A stretch of DNA of 64,000 nucleotides from Patellaria atrata CBS 101060 (GCA_010093705.1 MU006093.1:1234849-1298848); one strand, 5' to 3'. Counted from the first letter of the stretch, positions 11,929-24,200 are shown. The notes: a model not told the origin generated them from the letters alone. Made by a program: numbers and translations.

Positions 11929-12319
11929 GGGGTTAGGTTTGGGTTTGGAGTCTTGGGATGGGATGTGCTTTGCTGATGCTGTTGTGGAGGGGATCCTGGC
12001 GTCTGTGGTGGTGTTCTAGTCGAGGTTGCATAGGGTATTCAATATCGGGTATCATTCTAGGTGGGGAGTTTGCTCTACATAGGGGTATGAAGCCTAAGGG
12101 CTTCTAGTCTAGTTTTACAATTCTACAAGTCCTACTACTCATACAACCGAGTCTCTCATGGGTATATTCTCCTCCAACAACCTCTATCTACCATCCTATA
12201 CACAGCCAACCCCCCAACCCATCTTATTTCCCCCTGAACAAGCCCACCCGAAAACCCGCGCACACAAAATCAACCATACACCCCACCGTGGTATATGAAC
12301 CGTATCAACCCCCAACCCC
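11929..12319. other. intergenic, convergent 3' ends
   Basis: About 390 bases between the stops of the CRT10-like gene and the THEM6-like gene. Nothing recognised. Confidence 0.5.
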
Positions 12320-13442
12320 TCAAAACAACAGATCCGCAAACTCTCCCATCACCTCCTCCTGCCCCTTTCCCGGTGCAAATTCCCCTTCCAGCCCGTCGAG
12401 TTGCGACCAGGCTTCTGCGAACTTGAGGCCGCGAAGCCGTTCCGCCTCCATGGTTTCCCAGGTCCACACGTCGGGATCGGGGTCTGTACTGGGGTCTGAA
12501 GGTGCTGGCATTGCCGGGGAGTCAGGCACAGGCGGCAACAAGCCGCAATCGCGCCAGACCTGCTCGGGGGGGATGGTCAGGCGGCCCCTTTTCACGACGT
12601 ATTTGGCCACGGTGGTCGCGAAGACGGTCGGCGGGTCGGGATCCTTCTTCCCAGCCTCTACACTCCCATCCTCCGCGGCGGAAACTTGCGTGCTTCTCCA
12701 CGGCTGCATCACGGAGGGCGTCTTTGCGGCGGGTGGGGACGGCGCGACGAAGAAGGTCACGGTGTAGATCCACTTGCGGTCCCAGGTCAGCACTCTCGTC
12801 CACAGCTCGTACGGTCGGTAGGGGGCGATTTCTTTCCTGAAGGAGGCGGTCACGCCGCCGAGGATGATGTTGTGGGTCAAGCCGGATTTTTTGATGCCGG
12901 GGCGGAGGAGGGCGGTCATGAGGTGCGAGCGGGAGACGTCGGCGTCGCTGAAGTAGGTGCTGTTGGATTTGTGTAGGTTGTAGTCTGTTTCGAGAAGAGG
13001 GGCGCGCGTGGTGGTTATTATGGGGGTGAAAAGGCCGCGTGGGGGGAGCGGCGTGGGTTGGAGGTAGAGGTGGTAGAGGAAGGAGCGGAGGATGCGGAAC
13101 TGGGGATGTTAGTTGGGTTTGAGGGCCTGGAAGGGCCTTAGGGGTTGGTGTAGAGCATAGAGAGTGTGTTGAAGGAGATGAAAGCGAAGGCCTAGAGGAG
13201 AAGAGGGGTTGGGATAATATTTGGGGCGGAAGAGGAGCACGCACATGCCATACGAAGGGTAGATTTTTGAAATTGAGGATCGCGAAGAGGAGTGCGAGCA
13301 TGCGCCATATTCTTTCTGACTTTGAAACTCCTAGGAATCGCGAAATGGAGTCTCGGAATCGAGGGCTGGAGGTGAGAGCGAGGAGGGATGCGCCAAAGCC
13401 TGATATGCTGGCAAGAATAGGACCTCGCTGTATGACAGACAT
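12320..13442 (-). CDS. THEM6-like thioesterase-superfamily (hot-dog fold) protein
   Basis: Two exons, 13245-13442 and 12320-13099, separated by a 145-base intron with GTGCGT donor and phase 0; 325 aa. The N-terminus holds a hydrophobic, probably membrane-anchoring segment (MLALLFAILNFKNLPFVWH), continued after splicing by FRILRSFLYHLYLQP. The core ETDYNLHKSNSTYFSDADVS, then SHLMTALL and LGGVTASFRKEI with YELWTRVLTWDRKW, follows the 4HBT_2/THEM6 pattern of acyl-CoA thioesterase-like proteins (hot-dog fold with a D near the N-terminal helix). The C-terminal third is Pro-rich and ends in a helical tail. Substrate is unknown; catalytic activity is inferred from fold only. Reading through the intron instead gives a false Pro/His-rich frame. 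Confidence 0.8.
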
Positions 13443-15369
13443 CTTGAGAATATAGGGGCTTTATAGGATCTAATTGCGGACTTTGATGAGACGGACGATA
13501 TCATTCCATGTCTGTAACCTGTGATCTTATCATCGCTAGAGCTCTTATGAGGTAGTCAGACGAGTAGAGTTAGTGATGATATATTGAGTAAGGAAGGCGT
13601 CGTAAGGGTTACTCCACATAAGATTCCGCAGATAATATTTTACATGAACATCAGCATATAAAGTAGAATTATCTGAGAAGTTGTATAGAACATTTCTGTA
13701 TACGGAGTATGGAGTACCGTGTCGTGAGCATCTCAGACACCCCTGATGTCGTTGTTTCTCTTTTGTGAGCCTCGGCTCGATGAACGTTATCAGATGGGAC
13801 CAAGAAAAGTCGGACAAGATGAAAGTGCACGTGAATGTGTCTTACCCGACGGGAGATGCCGTATTGATCCCTACCACTAAAGGCAGCTGCTAAGCTTAGT
13901 ACGGTAAGGCAACGCACTTTATTCTGCCACTCGAGCTCCTTGGCGCAAGTCCGCAACACTCGCAAGTCCACCTCGTTTTTGGTAATACATGATATTGTTC
14001 ATTAAGATATCTTACCTTCTGTTGATGCTCTAAGGTAGGTCTCGACTTTCTGTGACACCTGCCTCGACTCCTACTCAATATATATATCACACCCCGCGAA
14101 GTGAATCATGAACGATATATACCGTCAAGGATGTATCACCAGTGGTCTTTTGATCATGAAGAACGGCATCTTCCTTCTTACCGTTGAATGGGAGTATCAC
14201 GAAGTGACAAAAGCTATTGCTAGCCTTTACACGACGCAGAACAGGTTTCAGACGATAGATCATGCATTCGGTGACCTCAACCCCGTCGAATCAACTGCCA
14301 ATATATGCCTACATCGAGATGTTGGAAAGATTGGAATCATTTATTTGATGACCCTTGGCCCAATAGATGAGGACGGCATCCGCATCGTCTCAGGAGCCGT
14401 CCTCTGCTTAGGCGCTCTCGCCGTGAACATCCTGATATAGGCTACGTTGGCAATTCGAGCTGCAAGCTGTATCTTTCTGTTGTACGACGTCTGAATGTGA
14501 CCATTCCCTGGTCAAGACAAGAGCGATGAAAGATGCACGGATCCTAAATTGGCTATTTGCACCTTTTGGGACGACTATCGTTGCGGGGGTGACAAAAAAC
14601 TTCCGTTGAGAACGCTGAGCTTTTGCAAGTAGTTTGGCGAGCTTTTCTGCGACTGATTGATAAATGGAAAAGTAAGGTGTGCCATTCTCACGGTTCTCTT
14701 GGTTATACAGTAGGGGACTGCAATGGAAGGCGTTGACGCTGTGCCTTAGCGGTGTAGTCGGCCCGGACGGCTCAAGGCGGGAGATAGCTCTATGATGAAT
14801 CAGCTACCCGACTCGGACTGGCGGTATTCGATCTGGTAGGGAACTTGGGGAGTGTGCAAACGCTCCTCTCCAGTCTCCATTAGGCTTGATATTGGCCCTC
14901 TCCACGTGCATCGTCCATGGAAACTCCTCACTGCATCTTCTTAGATCCTTTTTGATCCACCAACCAATATCACCTCTAACGTAGCAACAAGGCGTTGCGT
15001 GGCTTCGTTATGCTTGCCAATTCCCCCCACCCTCAGCTGGCGGAAGTGGAATACGATGGAGCTGATGATACACAGCGAGTGCTTTTTCTCCCTCATATCT
15101 TGACTTTTCGCCATACTACCCGCTGATTGAGAGATGGCCTGTCCACTAGTGTGTGTTGATCTGTATTCCATCTCCCCCTCTGGGGACATGGACTTTTATA
15201 TCACGTTACACAAGCTTTCTCCAGGACGATTCAGTAGTCTGCTAGACTTTCAAATCGAATTCAGCCGTTGCCGACTTTCTTCCTCTACTCCATCTTTGTC
15301 TACGCACTAGAGAAAGTCTCGAACATACACATGCCGTCACACCCTCTCAATTGGCAGAAATGATGCTGC
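13443..15369. other. intergenic, no recognised gene
   Basis: No domain-bearing frame found. The 110-aa frame at 14108-14440 on the plus strand (MNDIYRQGC start, two weakly hydrophobic segments) could be a small gene or fragment but has no family match I can name. Confidence 0.4.
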
Positions 15370-16010
15370 TTAAGCGGCAAAGTCAATCTCTATCGACTCC
15401 CCCAGGCGCGTCAGGCTCCAACCTTTCGAGCAAGCCTGAGCAAGCTTGCAGAATTCGAATCCTTCGTCCTGCAACCACCATACGGCTTGCACACAAAAAT
15501 AATGCTTCCCCAGTCGCGGCACACACGGCTTGGTCGCGAAGACATCCGGATCGCTGATGATCTTCCTACTATCAGGCCCCTCGAGATATGCAACACGCAA
15601 CCTAAGCTTGTTCAGATGTAGACCTTGCCCCGAGCCGCCAACTCTGGTTGAGAAATCCAGATAGGATGCGTTGTTTAGACGTATGGTCAGCAATTACAAT
15701 ATAATTTTGGTACACCGTATCTGACTTGAGGTTACTAATAAGTCGAGGCATCGAATATCGCATGCATGTTTACGTGCTGTCGTCGCATCCTGGCAGAGAT
15801 GGTTAACCTCTCGCAACCTCGACACCTCGTGATCCTCAAGTGGTAAGCGGTCAAAATATCTTTGTTGCTGACCACAACCACCGTGTGTAACCAACTATGT
15901 CCTTGCTGAGGGATGCGTATGCGGTGCGATTGAGGAACGTATTGATTCTTTCCTTCTCGTGCCCTACGTCTACTTGTCATGTCTCTCGTTTCTTCGGTTT
16001 TAGCCGTCAA
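15370..16010 (-). CDS. putative spliced hypothetical gene
   Basis: The minus-strand frame 15370-15693 reads as plausible protein (KPCVPRLGKHYFCVQAVWW, LQDEGFEFCKLAQACSKGW) and ends cleanly with EIDFAA and a stop. Upstream, the frame 15694-15894 carries RYFDRLPLEDHEVSRLREVN, also protein-like, and a donor-like GTAACC lies at its end. Together these suggest a multi-exon gene, but the joints, start and family were not established. It may equally be a decayed gene. Not recognised; no function is proposed. Confidence 0.3.
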
Positions 16011-16875
16011 CCAGAATCATTACTGCCCAAATTCGTAATTTTCTCCACGCTGATGATGTTGTGCTACCTTTGAAATTTCTTCATCCATATCAGTAGCGCT
16101 AAAAGGCTTAATCTATACATAATAGTCCTAACGTAACACATTTCAACTTAACCTCTTCCTTGACCAAAAAAATTCTTAATCCTTAATTTCCAATCGCTAC
16201 CATCAATCAGCTTTTTACTTCGTGTATCTTGATATTCTTAATTTGGGCGGGACAATTCTCAGCTTTCAGTTTGTATTTCTACAAGTCCATTTCTTCCTCC
16301 ATCGAATATAGAAATATCCTCAATCTACCTTTCACAAGCTCATATTCGCCCAAGTCGAACCCCTTATTTCGCAGGCACAGTGGTTCACAAAAATAACGCG
16401 TACACCAAAATACCACGATATTCAAGGCACGATAAATTCGCAACACACACAATATAAAATAAATATCTTTCCGGGATAACGGTAGAGTTGCTTATGCTCT
16501 ATACTATCTAGCTTTCAGGCTTTGAGAGCGTTACGTGGTCGCAAACCTATCGAGACTCGAAATTACCGACTCTTGTAAAGTTGGTCTATTTTGGTGAGGG
16601 GACGGCCTTTTGGTATATCAATTATTTTGTGAACCACGTGGCAGGGAGTGGAAACCCAAAGTTATCCAGGTTATCCAGGATTTCAGATCATTTCGGTCAA
16701 TCACAAAGCTACGATATCTCCGACTTTCGAAAAAAGCCAGAATTTACAGCTCCGGTTTTTGCGGAAAGGATTTTAAGCCTACTGCTGGCTTTTTCTTAAA
16801 CCGCACCCCTTCTTCCTACAGGGACACGTCGTTGCAACATCACTTTGCTATAAAAACCCAATCGACCTCACAATC
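16011..16875. other. intergenic, AT-rich
   Basis: No gene seen. A TATA-like CTATAAAAAC lies about 25-30 bases before the Met at 16876, plausible as promoter of the next gene but very close for a fungal core promoter. Confidence 0.4.
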
Positions 16876-17538
16876 ATGATGGGGGAGCTTAAATACCGAG
16901 CCCCTACTTCATCTCACCATCACGTGACCGTTCCAGATCTCGCGATGCTCTTCCAACGGACCAATCTCAGCAAGCCGTCTTCTCCGCCCCAAGGCGTCCA
17001 ATTCGCCAAATTTTCCGCCGAAGCGCTCACCGCCATTCGCAAGCTCTCCCCGGACAAGTTCTTAGTCTTGTTCACACCTTTCCTCCCCGCTTGGCCCCAG
17101 CTTAGTGGTAATCCACAATCTACCGCTCCTTCAACGAACGATCTCAGCCAGCGGAAATACATGGATCCATTCGAACCGCTGGGGAGGGCCCTCAGCTTAC
17201 ATCATGCAAGTGTGCGGCATGTTCCGTACGTCCCCGATGTTGGAATTCTCGATATCCATGTCTCTTTCCTACGGAGTGCGGGGGCTGCCATAGTACTGGT
17301 CGCTGGTGACGAACTAGAAGACGAGGGCGTAATGGAACAGTGGGATTTCGCTTACGACGTCTTGGATGCGGTGGAAGGGTGCGTGGATGTACCTGTGGTC
17401 GCAGTTCAAATCGGGCACGAGTTTGGAAGTGCAAGAGAACAAGAGGCTATATTACAAGGGTTCGATACGGTATTGAGGTGTCCATACGACGCTTTGGTGG
17501 GCGACCGTGGCGTTGCCCAGCGTATCTTTGGGGTCTGA
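16876..17538 (+). CDS. conserved-looking hypothetical protein
   Basis: Single exon, 220 aa. Not recognised with certainty. The sequence has the alternating hydrophobic strands and helices of a globular alpha/beta protein: KFLVLFTPFLPAW, LGRALSLHHASVRHVPYVP, AGAAIVLVAGDELED, DVPVVAVQIGHEF. No signal peptide, membrane segment or catalytic motif that I can assign. The unbroken length, codon-like composition and clean ends support a real gene. The start could be either of two adjacent Met codons. Confidence 0.65.
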   Translation: MMGELKYRAPTSSHHHVTVPDLAMLFQRTNLSKPSSPPQGVQFAKFSAEALTAIRKLSPDKFLVLFTPFLPAWPQLSGNPQSTAPSTNDLSQRKYMDPFEPLGRALSLHHASVRHVPYVPDVGILDIHVSFLRSAGAAIVLVAGDELEDEGVMEQWDFAYDVLDAVEGCVDVPVVAVQIGHEFGSAREQEAILQGFDTVLRCPYDALVGDRGVAQRIFGV

Positions 17539-17893
17539 AGAAGTAATAAGGTTATAACGGCGTTTCTTCGGATGTTGATACCGGTGTTCATATTGTGTAA
17601 TTATTCTCGTCTGGGTTTTTTGTGGGATCATCAGTGAATGACAGCTGAGCAGACTGTCATGGCATGAGAAGGTAGCATATTGTTTGGTTGGTTGTCGGTA
17701 TGTTCCGTCATGTAAAAATGCTATTGCGACGTCTAATCATGGTATCTCTTACAAAGCGTCTGAGAGCATAGTCCCCTAATTATCAATTAATCCATACATT
17801 CCACTGGTTAGAACGCCATTTTCACCCAATTACGGAAACCGAAAAGTTTAATATACTTCCAAGATGATAGAGATCTACACCGTCCTTCCAGAA
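17539..17893. other. intergenic, convergent 3' ends
   Basis: About 350 bases between the stop of the plus-strand hypothetical and the stop of the minus-strand SPT small subunit. Nothing recognised. Confidence 0.5.
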
Positions 17894-18531
17894 TTACTGT
17901 TCCATATAGGCAGCTCCGTTCGGTCTAATTTTCCCAGCATCTCCAATGGCTGTAGTAGCGCCTCGTAACGCGCTGGTCACCGTTCGTGTTACGGTGCCCA
18001 GATGTATGGTACTCGCTTGACCGTTGGTCTCGTCACCGGCGTAGTAATAAAACGCGCGTCTTGCTATCGTCGAGATATGCTCGGGCAGATATAGAGAGGT
18101 AGCAATTATAATCATGGAAAGGAATAAGAATAGGAAGGAGTCTGTTCCTGCATTAGCGGCCTCCTTCGTCTATGGTGAGAAGGGAGGGACCAGAACGCTG
18201 GGAGGAGCGGAAACTGGTGCACTCGGGTAGTAGAGAGGTTCCAAGGAATCAGAAGGGGAGACAAACTGAATATGACGCGCTCAATGGGTGTTAACATGTA
18301 CAATGCTAGTGTGACATCGTACTGGTACTTTTTAAGCCGGAGCCAGCGGAGGAGGTTCGAGGGAAATAAGAACGTCGCGGCGAAGACTAGAATAATCGAC
18401 GCGGCGATAAAAGAGTATGTCGTGGTTTCGAAGGTTCCGCTCATGATGACTGGTATTGCACTCGACATTATTAGGACTAGAATAGTGAAGGAGAGATCGG
18501 TGTTGTGCGTGCTGTTGAACTCCTTTAACAA
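17894..18531 (-). CDS. serine palmitoyltransferase small subunit (ssSPT)
   Basis: Small ER membrane activator of serine palmitoyltransferase, first step of sphingolipid synthesis. Exon 1 ends at 18267; a 125-base intron (18142-18266, donor GTTTGT, phase 1) leads to exon 2, 17894-18141. Splicing creates the family core: YQYDVTLALYMLTPIERVIF, then NSFLFLFLSM and SLYLPEHISTIARRAFYYY, closely following animal SPTSSA (YQY, ALYMLEPWER, VFNS, LPQHI, hydrophobic YF end). The start is uncertain: the open frame begins at 18531 with an extra hydrophobic segment, longer than most family members, so a later Met (for example MSGTFE) or an upstream short exon is possible. The C-terminal tail of about 30 polar residues is not in the animal protein. 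Divergent from EMC7 with about 120 bases between. Confidence 0.82.
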
Positions 18532-18653
18532 TCCCTAATCTCCGCCCTATCCCGCCAGCAGAATTTCGTTCACCGCCAAGATTACGCTAAACAGAGCTCC
18601 GTTGACGTTCAGCGACATCCCACGAACAAACACACGGTCTGTAAGCAGCTACT

Positions 18654-19508
18654 ATGCGTCTACCTATAGCGACGGCAGCCGCCTTTCTTGCTTTCCTTTC
18701 TTCCTCATCCGCCATTCAACTCAGTGTCCTCATAAACCCCAGCGCCCTCCTCCCCAACCCATCCGTCCTCCCAGCGTCCACGCACGCCTCGCTTCATTCT
18801 TCCGGCCCCGAAATCGATGTTCCTCTAACACGTCAAAATACTTTTGAATTCGACAACCTCACCGCTGGGAGCTATTTACTCACGGTTTACAGCCGCGACT
18901 TCATCTTCGAGCCGCTGAGGGTCGATGTAGCGGGCGAACCGGGCAAAGAGACGGTTGGCGTATGGCAGACTTTTAGGGGCAATGAGTGGGATAATAAGGG
19001 TGAGAAGAGGGGAGAGGGCAGAGCGGGAACGGGCGCTCCCATCGTTACGGAGGTGAGGGTTGTGGCGCCGAAAGAGTTTTATCAGGAGAGGGGTGGATGT
19101 GAGTGGATCCTTCCCCATACGTTCATGAATTGGGAATGCTAATATCACGCTATAGTCAACTTGCTGGGCTTTTTGAAGAGTCCGATGATTTTGATGGCAC
19201 TCTTTTCGATGGCAATGATCTTTGGCATGCCGTATTTGATGGAAAATAGTAAGTTGCATCAACCCACCAGTGGCCGTCCGACCCTAGGTTTCTTTTGGTA
19301 AAGAGTTTGAGGCTAATAGTTGCTTATAGTGGATCCGGAGACCAAAGCTGAGTTTGAGGAAATGCAAAAGGCTAGTCCGCTTGCGTCTGCTAATAATCCC
19401 GCGGCGCAGCTGCAAAACTTTGACCTTGCGTCCTGGATGGCTGGCAAGACGTCCGGAGCGGATAAACAACAGTCTAGTTCTTCTTCTAGGCGAAAGGCTT
19501 CAAATTAA
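18654..19508 (+). CDS. EMC7: ER membrane protein complex subunit 7 (EMC7/Sop4)
   Basis: Subunit of the ER membrane complex, an insertase for tail-anchored and multipass proteins. Exons 18654-19098, 19156-19248 and 19330-19508 (donors GTGAGT and GTAAGT, both phase 1), 238 aa. Seen: signal peptide MRLPIATAAAFLAFLSSSSA; a lumenal beta-sandwich with FDNLTAGSYLLTVYSRDF, the prealbumin-like fold of EMC7; then FNLLGFLKSPMILMALFS joined to MAMIFGMPYLMEN as the single membrane span; then a cytosolic tail MDPETKAEFEEMQK with FDLASWMAG. These are the standard EMC7 elements in the standard order. Its promoter is probably shared with the divergent ssSPT gene. Confidence 0.92.
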
Positions 19509-19943
19509 ATGCTAAGTATGTATAATAGAACACGTTCGTGTCCCCAAATCATAGTCACTCGCGGTTTTCAGCCCAGTCCTTTACAGTGCATATTGAAATG
19601 ATATTTCCTTTGGTACAAACACATCTGAGTTATCTCCGCCAAAGTCGTGTCTTGTGATCTTTTCTAGGACTACTATGCGGTTAATCTCTTTAAGAGAACA
19701 ACCCAGCCACTGGGAGTTTTCTATGAACATCTCCTAGTGTGGATGTCCGTACTCTTCACCGAAATTTAAGGTAAACTCATATATCACATTTCTCGATACT
19801 TCTGGTTTGTCTCCTTCTCGCTAAATGGCTAATTTTCGCACTTCCTTCCCCATTCTAGCATTCTAGACTTTCTCCACCTTTGGGGCCAAACTCTTTCCGA
19901 GCTGACTATACAGACCGTTAGACTCTCACAAAAAGACCAAAAT
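19509..19943. other. intergenic
   Basis: 3' flank of EMC7, with CT-rich patches; no gene seen. Confidence 0.4.
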
Positions 19944-20225
19944 ATGTATTTTCCCCTTGTTTGTACAGAAACCGTACAGGGACCGGATAGTATTTATCTT
20001 AGCAGAGGGGATAGTCCTACGGTAGGTGTACAACAGCCAGGTAGTGTTTATTTTACTGGAAGGGAGATAAATACGGCCACCGTACCACACCCAATTAATC
20101 TTAATTTCAACGGAGACCGGAGACGGAAAACAAGCGTATTGCAACCAATTAGCGTTCATCCTATAGGAGCCCAAGCTTTTGTGGACAGCGTACCGTGCCT
20201 AAATGATTCTGATACTGATAGGTGA
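19944..20225 (+). repeat. degenerate 54-bp tandem repeat inside a 93-aa open frame
   Basis: The plus frame divides into consecutive 18-residue units each starting with Val: VQGPDSIYLSRGDSPTVG, VQQPGSVYFTGREINTAT, VPHPINLNFNGDRRRKTS, VLQPISVHPIGAQAFVDS. P at position 4, S/N at 6 and alternating hydrophobics at 7-9 recur. At DNA level this is a 54-bp repeat diverged to low identity. No signal peptide or known domain; the frame also stays open partly on the opposite strand. Could be an old minisatellite or a small repeat-protein exon. Coding status is unproven. Confidence 0.45.
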
Positions 20226-21201
20226 CCTCAATAAGGTACTCGTAACCACGGATCAAACTGGCGATCATTAGTGACTACGCAAATCATAAAATATACTTTC
20301 CAACCCTACTATCCTCGACTTTGTAATTCCTCTCCATCAACAATCTCACTACACAATCCCCAGTACGAACGTCTTCTTTTCTAGATTCTCGTTGTCCCTG
20401 TCGCATTCTGTAATCCCGTTTTTTGACCACAGCCTCATTGTCTGCAACTCGGGCGATACTACCGTATAGCCACCGGCACTCGTCCTCGCGCTCAAAGAGT
20501 ACATCAGGCCTTGGGTGTAGGATACTTTTGGAAGGAGATTTCCTAGGGTTACCTGCAGTACCCTTGGTTGGACTTGGAAAGCAAATAAGAGGGTAAAAGA
20601 AGGGTTCGAGAGAAACAATTTAGGGCGTTAGAAAACTCGTTAGTAGCGAGTCAACTGTAGGCATAAAGGTACCGTACCGCCTAAACTTAGAAAAATCTCT
20701 GTCCAAATGTACTATTTGGCGCATGTTCCTTTTGATGCAAGCCTTCCGGGTAGTAGCTGTAGCGTTTACCGCTCCGTTTGCTTATGACATTTTTAAAGTA
20801 GCCTAATTTTCATGATTACATGAAATGAGTTTGACGCGGAGGCGTGAAGTTGTTGATAGCGGCGACACTCGTCGCAACTGTTGTCGAAAATAAGAATAGG
20901 CCGATACCTAACTATAAGGACTATTTACAGCGCAATAGTGCGCCCTATAAGTGCCTATAAGCTGTCAGCATACTTAGTATAAGTACCTTAGTGGGGATAA
21001 ACTCTTGGCACACGAACTTCAGTCGCGTAACCGCGAACCGCGCATTCAACGTTTTCAGACTAATCTTGAAGCTTTACCTCCACCTCACTTTCATGTCCGT
21101 CGTTCTACATGCTATAGAATCATGAGACTTTACTAGATTAGGGCCCATGACTTCATTTGCTACAAAGTAAGTAATTCTATATAAGTCCACTGCCCTTAAT
21201 A
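20226..21201. other. intergenic upstream of the SANT/WD40 gene
   Basis: No recognised gene. The minus frame 20349-20618 (89 aa) begins with a hydrophobic stretch but has no family match I can name. Confidence 0.4.
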
Positions 21202-24200
21202 GTGTTAATACTACCTAACGTGCCATCAAATACTAATAAGCCAATAATGCTTTCTAGTTCACTTTCAACCTCTGATGTTATAGATTTAATCAGCTGTTCA
21301 ACCGACTCTGAGAGTGATGTTTTATCAAACTCAAAGGAGATCCTACGGCGGCGCAAGAAGAAACGAATCTCAAATCCTCCTCCACGATCTTCGACTCAAC
21401 TGAGCACAACGAATTCACAGTCTACAGGAGAAGGGGACGGGAAACGGACACTACTTTCAAGCGTGAACCGGCCCAGACTTTCGGCCAATAATATTGCGTC
21501 CGGGTCGTCAACGTCAATAATCGACCTGGTCACAGATCCTTCCAAGAGAGGTACTGGAAAGATTAGGGCCTCAAATGGCGTGTCGTCAGAGCCCCGGCGC
21601 TCAAGTATCCCGCTCCCTGCGAATATTGCCAATTTGAGAGACGAAAATGGAAGAAGAATATTCAACACCCCAGTTCCCCTTCCTTCCAATATCAAACCAA
21701 TAGTGGTGAAGGACGAAGCTTTGGACACTGCCCACGCTTTCTCGCATGATGCGCCCAAACGGGAATTAACTGTTGGATTAAGCAAAAGCCTAAGGCAATC
21801 GTCAACGTCTAGTCTATCCGTAGACACAACTGAAAGTTCTAAACAGTCGATATCAGGGTCACAAAAGCGATACGTCGATGGTAGATTCAAAAGGAATACC
21901 ATTACTACGAACGATGCGGACATTGTTCAAATCATCGACTCTAATAATCAAACAAAGGAGCGTCGACACAGTTCGGAACCCGATGCAAAGCATGTACGTG
22001 TGAGTGAGGTGATCTCTCGGGCAAATCTAGCGCAGCCGGAAAGGAAGCCTGCATCGGGCAGAATTGAACAGATTGAACATGTCCAACAAGCAAACAAGGT
22101 GCATGGTATTGCAAAGAGTGAGAGACTGGCTCAGTATGAGACTTGGAAGTCTTTACCGGACGCGAAGGGACAACCATTCAGTCCAGAAGAGGACGAAAGA
22201 ATTATACTTCTAAAAGAGAGTGAAGGGATGGGCTGGAAAGAATTACGGCAGTACTTCCCGGGAAGATCTGAAGGGGCACTCTCGACTCGATATTGCAACA
22301 AGTTACATCCACGCCATAGACAACCTAGAAGTAAAACTCAATCACGAAAGGACTTGGGCTCTAGGAAGAGCGACACAAAATTAGAGTTGCTTGGGTCCGG
22401 CGTGAATTCCCAGGCTCAAAATAGATTACGAAAACGATCCACACGCTCCTCACTTAGTTCTGAGATAGTCCACACTCTGAAAACAAACATTCGGACTTCT
22501 GACATGCAACTACATAAGAAAGATTGTTTTTCGAGCTCACGTGGGGTTTCACCCGCGAATGTAAATTCACCAAATTCATTTAATAGTCATCCTACACGCA
22601 CTCGAGAGGCTATATTGCCTAACTTATCCTTTGGAGAGTCATTTTGGGAGGAATCCGACGACGTCAAAGAGGAAGAGCGCGATAGGAGGGCAATGCCTAT
22701 CTCTGTCACGGCTCAAGGTCCTCACCTCAATCAGGTAAGGGATGAAGTGAGCTTTAGATCAGACCCGCAGAAGGAGAACAAGACTCAACCAGAGTTTTTG
22801 GATCCTACAACGAGACCTTACCTATCATATCACGAACGCCAAGCTTTAAGGAATGGCTTCGACCGCGCAACATGGGACCGTTCGAAACTAGTACAATGGG
22901 GTGGCACCAAAGTTCATGTAGATTTTGATGACTCTGAATTAGCACTCGTGGAAGTGAGCGCTGCAGCAATTATTCGGCCGAAGTGCCATCCAAAAGTTTA
23001 TTCCGCTCTGGGACGTCTACAAAACATGCTCCGACAAGCTACTGCTGCCCATATTAATGGCATTGTCTGGCATTTAAGTACTGAAGCAGACCTTGGGTGT
23101 CGTAGTAGGAAGAGCATTGAGAGCTTCCTTCGCGATGTAACTGAAGGGTATGCGAACGTCTCTCCGGTCATTCACAAAATAGGGCCTCCCCGCCGTCATT
23201 TGTTCGAAGATGAATCTCACGGAGGTGGGCGCGCATCGCTCCTAAGACACCGCGAGATCGGGCAACGGGGTCGACGGTCTTGGGAGAGTACGACTAATAG
23301 ACCATCCAGGGCTTTTATGAATGATGCCTATGACAGCATGGGACCAACTCTTTCTTTCACTGGCACATCCGGCGATGTAACTAGTGTTGCTTGGTCGCCT
23401 GATGGATGCGCTTTTGCCGCTGGTTCTGCGTGTCTTGTGGATACTGGTTCCATGCAGTACAACAGGCCGAACAACCTGCTACTGGGGAATCGGCACAACA
23501 AAACTCTTATCGAGTTACCTGATCATCATGTTATCAGGGAAAGGCCAGAATCCGGAGTCAATTCGACAGAAGCCATGCACATTTCTCAAGATCCCCAGTT
23601 ATTCATGACAGTCTCGATGGTGGATTTCTCTAATGATGGAAAATACATGTTCTCCGCTGGTTATGACGAAATGGTCCGAATATGGGACGTGAGTTCAGGA
23701 AATGATACCGTTTCTTGCGCCTTCACGCTCAAACATAAAGCTCCTGTAGACCTACTAGCCGTCAGTCCTGGAGGTATCCTAGCAACTGGATGTAGGAGGG
23801 TTGGGCAAAACAGTATTAAGTTAGTTCGAATCAGACCTGATAAGGCGAAACTTGTGGGATCATTCACATCACGGAAAGCGGTAGAGAAACCTCAGTATAA
23901 GTTATCCCCCTCTTGTTTGAGATGGGGTACGACTCATTACACCAGCAAATATTTATTGGCTGGTTTCTGCTCTGATACTACGGATACGGTAAACGACATG
24001 TACGGCGAGGTCTGCCTATGGGATGCAGAGACATCACAACCACTTTCAGTATTACCCAAAATGGGCAATTGTTTCGATGCGGTATGGGATCCTTATGAAT
24101 TCGCCGTGCCTTCATTTGCCGTAGCGACAGTCGCAAATATACATTCGAATCGAGGGATCAAGTCCGTCATTAAGTTGTACAGCCAGCAAAGTTTGGATAA

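Noticed and set aside
12522-13442. 306-aa minus frame continuing past the THEM6-like first exon
   Set aside because: After 13245 it reads the intron and then the wrong frame of exon 2, giving Pro/His/Arg text; the spliced model explains the region.
14108-14440. 110-aa plus frame with weak hydrophobic segments
   Set aside because: No family, no splice context; kept only as a remark in the intergenic entry.
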